From Lenisia limosa (lineage: Eukaryota > Breviatea), in assembly GCA_001655205.1 (NCBI GenBank), contig LPNZ01008640.1, forward strand, positions 1-26,069: 26,069 nt of DNA, read 5' to 3'. Both the position numbers and the translations under genes were made by a program. This document shows, one piece after another, positions 22,001-26,069 of this stretch; the first letter of the stretch is position 1; every line of letters begins with the position of its first letter. The notes under the pieces are model-generated. The model saw only the letters and a program-made list of their open reading frames with translations. It ran no database searches and was not told the origin of the DNA.

Positions 22001-25000
22001 ACGAAGACGCCTGTACAAGGAACTGAAGCGTCCGTGTTTGGATTACTGCAGAAAATCATATGACAGTTATTCATCAAAACACAACACAACCCAGCATATT
22101 GCCTTCGTGGTCTCACCCATCGATCCGTCGCCAATCTTGAAGTGCTTGAAGAGACTCTCCACTGCAATTCGAAGATGGATGAAGGGAGAAACATCTCCTA
22201 CAAAGTCAGCTCTATTTTTCAAAATATACAACATAATCCATCAATCAGCAAAAGCTACAAACCATATGATGTCGGTTTAGCTGCCTTGAGCGCTTCAAGA
22301 GAACACAGAAGTTGGGGGATGGGCATTAGGGATGCTAAACAAACACTAGCAAAATCCAGACCCCGAGACGCGGTGATTTTACGAGCCTTGGAAAAGAGAA
22401 TCTGGGAGGGGGGGGGGGGNNNNNNNNNNNNNNNNNNNNNNNNNNNNNNNNNNNNNNNNNNNNNNNNNNNNNNNNNNNNNNNNNNNNNNNNNNNNNNNNN
22501 NNNNCACATGACTAGTTAGATCTCTGACTACTCTGTGTAATTATAGTACACAGGCTAGTTAGATCTCTGACTACTCTGTGTAATTACAGTACACATGGCT
22601 AGTTAGATCTCTAAGACCTCCATGGGGTATCAAGAAGAGCGCATGGACTTACAGAGAAGAACTGGAGGAGAGCCGCGCATCCTTGCATATTGTGGCGCAA
22701 TGCGTACAAGCTGACGTCAAATAACGACATATAACCAAAACTGGAGGGGGAAATGAGATGAGTAGAAATCCAAGATGTTTGAAGCATTATCTGGGGGCGA
22801 ATCTTTATAACAATGTACAATATGAGAACAACAATGGATATATCAGTTGGCTTACGGAGTGTTTATCTCTACGAAACCCGAGACGTTGTGGATCAGAAGC
22901 GAGTTGACAAAACCAACATCAGTAAACATTGGGTGGGGCTGAAGATAAGATCAATAACCTGGTTCGGCCTACCTTTACTGACGAATTGAACGGTGTGAGT
23001 TGTTGTTGTGTGTTAATAAAGTGCTCCCCTAGGTCCGCCTATCTTGTCATTATCTCTTCAGCAAGGCCGTACAGCTTCAAAAAAACGGAAATTTCTGGAT
23101 AAATCCTCGGTAAATATCGATATATTGGTATTTTCTCGGACCACAGTGAACGCATTCAATCATTCACCCACATTGTTCTCAAACCCAGCCTTGAGCTCAG
23201 TCAGAAACTTCGGTGAAGCTGCCAGCACCTGATGGTCAATGGTTGATGGAATAGAATACCAAAGAAACATGTATCTAGTAAGCCATCAACACCATCCATA
23301 ATAATAGAACAGGGAAATCTATCCCACCGCCTATTTCAAGTTATAATCCCGGATTATCCTTGTCATAATGTGAGAGACTTTTCCAAAAAGGAAAACAGTC
23401 TGCTAAAAAAGATCCATACCTCAATCCATTGACTGTTTCTGCCTTTTGCAGCGTGAACAAGCCAAAGGGGAGTGATGACAGCCGCAATGCTGTGCGTCTG
23501 AAGGATCAGAGGGTAACACTAGCCCGAGGAATACTTGTGGAATATCAGGGAGTCAAGTCATAAAACCTAGTAAAATTGCATCACAAACCGATGGTCGGCA
23601 CCAATCATTGATGAACATATGCGACCTGAGTGATGAACAAGAAGAGTTATGCCGAAATACGAGTCAGATTAACATGGGCTCACTTGAATATTGAAGCACA
23701 CAAGAAGGCCGTTTCTATTGAGACAACTACTCCATAGGGGTGGTATCGACCTGGTTGCAGTAAGTTGTCCCATTGAAAGCCTTGATAGCCCCCTCCTGTT
23801 GAAAGCCTTGCTGACCTGCTGAGGTTCCGAGGTCCAATGGGACGGTGTCGGCGTTATATGACGTATCGGGAAGGCCGATACTCAGTGTCGACGTGAAGAC
23901 AGCCATGCAGAGATGGTAGAACGCAGTAACTGCCGAAAATAAAGAGGAGGATGGAAGCGGATCCAAAAGAAAAGTCCTGGGAACCGAACGTACCGGAAAG
24001 TGAAACTGGTGGGTGGATGTTGTTGCTGTTCAAATTGGCCAGAAGAAGCTTGGTCATTGGTTCTAAAGTGTTAGGTTTTATTTGGAAAGAAAGCCATGAG
24101 ATTTGTTATTTCCAGAGTTTTGTTTGGAAAAGGAACTCAAGGATTTAATAGATTACAAATATTGTCAACAAACCTCCAAATAAGAGACAGGCAAGGTGGG
24201 CAGAAAAGTGCAAGGCCGAAAGGTGGATAGGATGTGTACAAAAGTTCTTATTTTGACAGAGCCTGATGAATTCATAAAAGAGACTTAAATTACCCCGTTG
24301 AACATTATTTTCAATAAAAGCACAGAAAAGACATATCCCAACGTACTGGTCCTGAAATACAGGGAACATGCCCCAAATCACAATGTAGGGAAGAACTCGA
24401 AGGATCAAAAACTAAAAGAGTAAATAATAAATAAATATCACATCAACATATCGACATCAGTAAACAACAACCTTCAAAATATTAAAGAAAGGGATATACC
24501 AAGGCTTGCAATCTACCAGCACCACCAGACCATTTCAATTTCTTCATCCTCACTAAATTGAAGTACTTTATCCAGCATCAAGGCAATGATTTCAGGCTCT
24601 AGGAAGTCAGCGGACAATGCCCACTAACAATGGAACAAACAGCTTACTCTTTTGTGTTTTGGTGGCGGCAAATGCCAGGTTAATTAACATGCTGTGGTGG
24701 GGTGGAAACCTCAGCATTCGTTCAATGAGATGGGGAAAGTCTGATCTCCACGACTCAAATGCCTGTCGCTGGGGAGATGGGGGAGTAAAATGAAGGAAAC
24801 TTCGACGAAGAATACTGCAGTAAAGTTGATGGTATGGCAAAACGTGCTGCAACAAGCGGAAAAAGAAAAACAACAAATTCCAATAAGGAAATTGTTTTGC
24901 TCATGAGCAGCCCCAATAAAAAAAGCATAAGCAGCCCACCAGTCGGACAGCGTCTGGATCGGAGGCAAACCGTTTCTCAAGACTTGGCATCCGACCTAAA

Positions 25001-25352
25001 CCGTGACAGTTGTCAAAAAAACTAAAACAATACAAACTCCAGGCTTTGCTGTGTGAAGACTATTGCACCTTAGAATGACCTGGGACCCACTTTCATTGAT
25101 TTGCTGCAAAAGCCGTTGGAAGAACTCAGGAACAAAGCGGTCCCAGCAATCTGGGGACATTGCCAGGTACCACAGCTCCTCAAGATCGGTACTATCATCC
25201 TCTTCTGCTCCCTTTAATTCATTGTCAATGTAGACCTGTCGGGAAAATGGCTCCACAACCTTCTTCTTTCTTCGTTTGCGAGTTTTGGCAAGAGGTGGTG
25301 GAGGGGAGGCCGCCAACCCCGGCTTTGCCGATTTAGCTTTTTTTCTTACCAT
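13065..25352 (-). CDS. Gene C: very large unidentified protein, probably helical-repeat, about 50-60 exons
   Basis: Start ATG at 25352. Phase-checked N-terminal exons (minus): 25352-25034, 24995-24940, 24846-24648, 24598-24531, 24411-24294, 24262-24174, 24048-23994, 23929-23751, 23497-23420, 23228-23172, 23105-23087, 23028-22979, 22938-22856, 22740-22653, 22401-22263, 22197-22117, 22045-21947, 21866-21757, 21652-about 21600, about 21556-21406, 21307-21246. The N-terminus is basic with nuclear-signal-like KTRKRRKKK, followed by helix-rich blocks (PEIIALMLDKVLQF, HSIAAVITPLWLVHAA, DELFRTIALIVYLLTLTG). Phase-linked later exons are 16966-16725 and 16665-16539; reading then continues into IPSPILRANLLDNVEANR, YLLRRLAAIVLRKAHF and a last exon stopping at 13111 (or 13065 with one more intron). 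Gaps 14520-14639, 15462-15522, 15827-15909, 19712-19797, 21101-21194 and 22420-22504 remove sequence. Probably over 1,800 residues. The family is not recognised; an armadillo/HEAT-like scaffold is an inference from composition. Division into two genes cannot be fully excluded. Confidence 0.6.
16011..16360 (-). other. Helical exon pair of gene C with a 29-nt intron
   Basis: The exon beginning at a TTTCAG acceptor near 16358 encodes HNGLILLKKLTNELLQICLK. After a 29-nt intron (16287-16259, GTAAGC to CTGCAG) the frame continues as MLSNLLSGLHLSLASPIILH and SLATPELLHST. Reading straight through the intron instead gives SKPPFKMTLQLNPQCCPIF, a composition unlike the flanking helices. Confidence 0.55.
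16725..16966 (-). other. Largest later exon of gene C
   Basis: This uninterrupted 242-nt exon (acceptor CACCTTAG, donor GTAAGC) encodes a well-ordered segment including ELPRILHGAAFAVDLRISD and HSLVEEDLPLAEAIAVIE. It joins in phase to exon 16665-16539 (ACFHFESHFIVQFSEQLF). It is the best query for identifying gene C, although I could not place it in a family. Confidence 0.65.
18900..19482 (-). other. Acidic, Ser-rich disordered region of gene C
   Basis: The long exon from about 19482 to 19075 encodes low-complexity acidic sequence (SGSESISDIEPFNSD, SEPEVSDN, HDYSDDDDGDF, MSMSSASSLSSILASSDDE). The next exon, after a CTGACCATCAG acceptor near 19029, is Ser/Arg/Pro-rich (GLTPPLSPGGSISSSGRSRN). 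The composition marks a flexible linker between the two helical halves of gene C, with several acidic sites of the casein-kinase-2 type. Confidence 0.55.
19805..19864. repeat. 39-bp tandem duplication beside a gap
   Basis: CGAGCTTTATTATCAACATT occurs at 19805 and again at 19844. The pair abuts the gap 19712-19797 inside a gene C intron, so additional copies may have been lost there. Confidence 0.8.
20241..20295. repeat. 38-bp spaced duplication spanning an exon-intron boundary of gene C
   Basis: AGGGGTGAAATGAAAAG occurs at 20241-20257 and 20279-20295. On the minus strand the first copy is coding (it begins the exon that starts at 20261 with LPFHFTPKEP) and the second lies in the preceding intron, with the 3' splice site between them. 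Confidence 0.75.
22512..22613. repeat. 43-44-bp tandem repeat in a gene C intron next to a gap
   Basis: CTAGTTAGATCTCTGACTAC begins units at 22512 and 22555, and a partial unit (CTAGTTAGATCTCT) begins at 22599. The array lies within the intron 22652-22402, which also contains a G-run and the gap 22420-22504, so the true copy number may be larger than assembled. Confidence 0.85.
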
Positions 25353-25480
25353 AATAAATATTTTACTGTTCCATCATAGTACAAAGAGGAAGAGAGAAGA
25401 CAGAAGAGATCGGAGGAAGAAGAATCTTTACACTAGTTACATGTGTAGCGCTTAAGGATTTTCCTGTTTTTTCCGTCCCT
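25353..25480. promoter_or_regulatory. Upstream region of gene C
   Basis: AT- and GA-rich sequence directly upstream of the gene C start codon, with a purine tract (AGAGGAAGAGAGAAGACAG) near 25385. No specific promoter element can be named. Confidence 0.25.
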
Positions 25481-25696
25481 CTAATCCATATTACAGCCAA
25501 TGTAAGCTGTGTTTATAGAGACACATGGGGTTTCATGATCTATCTGCGCTTTTTTTTTTCTTTTGGGTTTCATATTTGCTTCCAAACGGATTGTTGACCA
25601 TTTTTGACACATTTTAGAGAGTTTTGGGAGCTTTTTGGGAACTGAAGGTGGGGAACACTTGGATTTCTTCTTTTTCTTGTCTTTGGGCACTTTCAT
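25481..25696 (-). CDS. Small Lys-rich ORF upstream of gene C
   Basis: A 71-residue minus-strand frame starts at 25696 (MKVPKDKKKKKSKC) and contains further basic clusters (KPKRKKKAQID). Its composition resembles the basic N-terminus of gene C about 130 bp downstream, so it may be an upstream first exon of gene C. The frame leading into the gene C start (KIFIM before VRKK) is open back to a possible acceptor. It may also be a separate small nuclear protein or a spurious frame in A-rich DNA. The ORF and gene E are divergent. Confidence 0.3.
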   Translation of the reverse strand: MKVPKDKKKKKSKCSPPSVPKKLPKLSKMCQKWSTIRLEANMKPKRKKKAQIDHETPCVSINTAYIGCNMD

Positions 25697-25781
25697 AGCA
25701 ATTGGGCTGTTATGATCTCATTTTTCTATGAATTGGGCTTCATGGCTGATACTGTCTCCTTTTATTTTGTGATCTCCTCAG

Positions 25782-26069
25782 ATGGGAGACAGCATGAACC
25801 AGAACATGGGTGGAATGGGCCAGATGGGTGGTATGGGCCAAATGGGAGGCAACCAGGGCAACATGATGACCAACCAGAGCAACATGATGGCTAACCAGTC
25901 CAATATGATGGCTAACCAGGGCATGATGGGCGGCAACATGATGGGAAACATGGGTGGCAACATGATGGGTGGCAACATGCCTGAAATGCGTCCTAGTGGA
26001 AGCATGAACGACGACTATGACAAGACTAACAGATCTCGTGACCGTGATTACAGTATGCTGCTGAATTTT
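25782..26069 (+). CDS. Gene E: 5' part of a Met/Gly/Asn/Gln-rich protein (runs off the window)
   Basis: The exon begins directly after a CTCAG acceptor with ATG (25782), so ATG is either the initiator or an internal codon. The encoded repeats are built from Met-Gly-Gly, Asn-Met-Met and Asn-Gln units (MNQNMGGMGQMGGM, NMMANQSNMMANQ, NMMGGNMPEM), followed by a charged polar stretch (NDDYDKTNRSRDRDY). A GTATGC donor at 26053 may end the exon. The composition is prion-like or disordered, as in RNA-binding or condensate-forming proteins, but no RNA-binding domain is visible. The opposite strand is also open but reads as a Pro/Ile/Met shadow. Confidence 0.6.
   Translation, partial: MGDSMNQNMGGMGQMGGMGQMGGNQGNMMTNQSNMMANQSNMMANQGMMGGNMMGNMGGNMMGGNMPEMRPSGSMNDDYDKTNRSRDRDYSMLLNF

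Noticed and set aside
24531-24846. RRN3 (RNA polymerase I factor) as identity of the gene C N-terminus
   Set aside because: A loose resemblance in the order of helices around PEIIALMLDKVLQF did not extend to neighbouring exons, and the protein is far too long.
1-26069. Bacterial operons, CRISPR arrays, tRNA or rRNA genes, and complete transposable elements
   Set aside because: Searched by eye for ribosome-binding-site-led ORFs, regularly spaced repeats, tRNA-like arms, terminal repeats with transposase or reverse-transcriptase motifs. None was found; the short repeats present are small tandem duplications.

Overview
The window is intron-dense nuclear DNA of a eukaryote, probably a unicellular one. 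Genes are cut into many exons of about 20-300 nt by introns that are mostly 28-150 nt long. Almost all introns are GT-AG, and many carry a CTGAC/TTGAC/CTAAC-type branch point only about 5-17 nt before the AG, often with just a short C-run between. The compact gene layout, short introns and branch-point habit suggest an amoebozoan such as a protosteloid amoeba. That is a guess, because no taxonomic marker gene is present. Eleven assembly gaps (runs of N) interrupt the sequence, and five of them begin directly after a run of at least 9 G. No rRNA, tRNA, CRISPR array or complete transposable element was seen.

Layout: gene A (+, enters from the left edge, stop at 3990) is an unidentified helix-rich protein. 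Gene B (-, about 7245 to its stop at 4157) has one transmembrane segment followed by a long disordered Ser/Pro/Arg tail. Gene D (+, 8534-12778) is the best-understood gene: a secreted M43 (pappalysin-type) metalloprotease with two Lin-12/Notch repeats, a fibronectin-III-like domain and a probable GPI-anchor signal. Gene C (-, 25352 to about 13065) fills almost half the window and encodes a very large protein, apparently helical-repeat, with an acidic disordered insert. I do not recognise its family. A small Lys-rich ORF (-, 25481-25696) lies upstream of gene C, and a Met/Gly/Asn/Gln-rich exon of gene E (+) leaves at the right edge.

A/B and D/C are convergent pairs with short spacers (about 170 and 290 bp). 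B/D are divergent across about 1.3 kb that holds a gap and a short tandem duplication. Gene C (with the small ORF) and gene E are divergent. There is no operon logic and the genes do not obviously share a pathway.

Exon models were built by hand from splice signals and checked by reading-phase agreement. For D, B and most of A nearly every exon-exon phase closes, which is the main support for these models. C is phase-consistent over its first third and in several later blocks; the rest is approximate.
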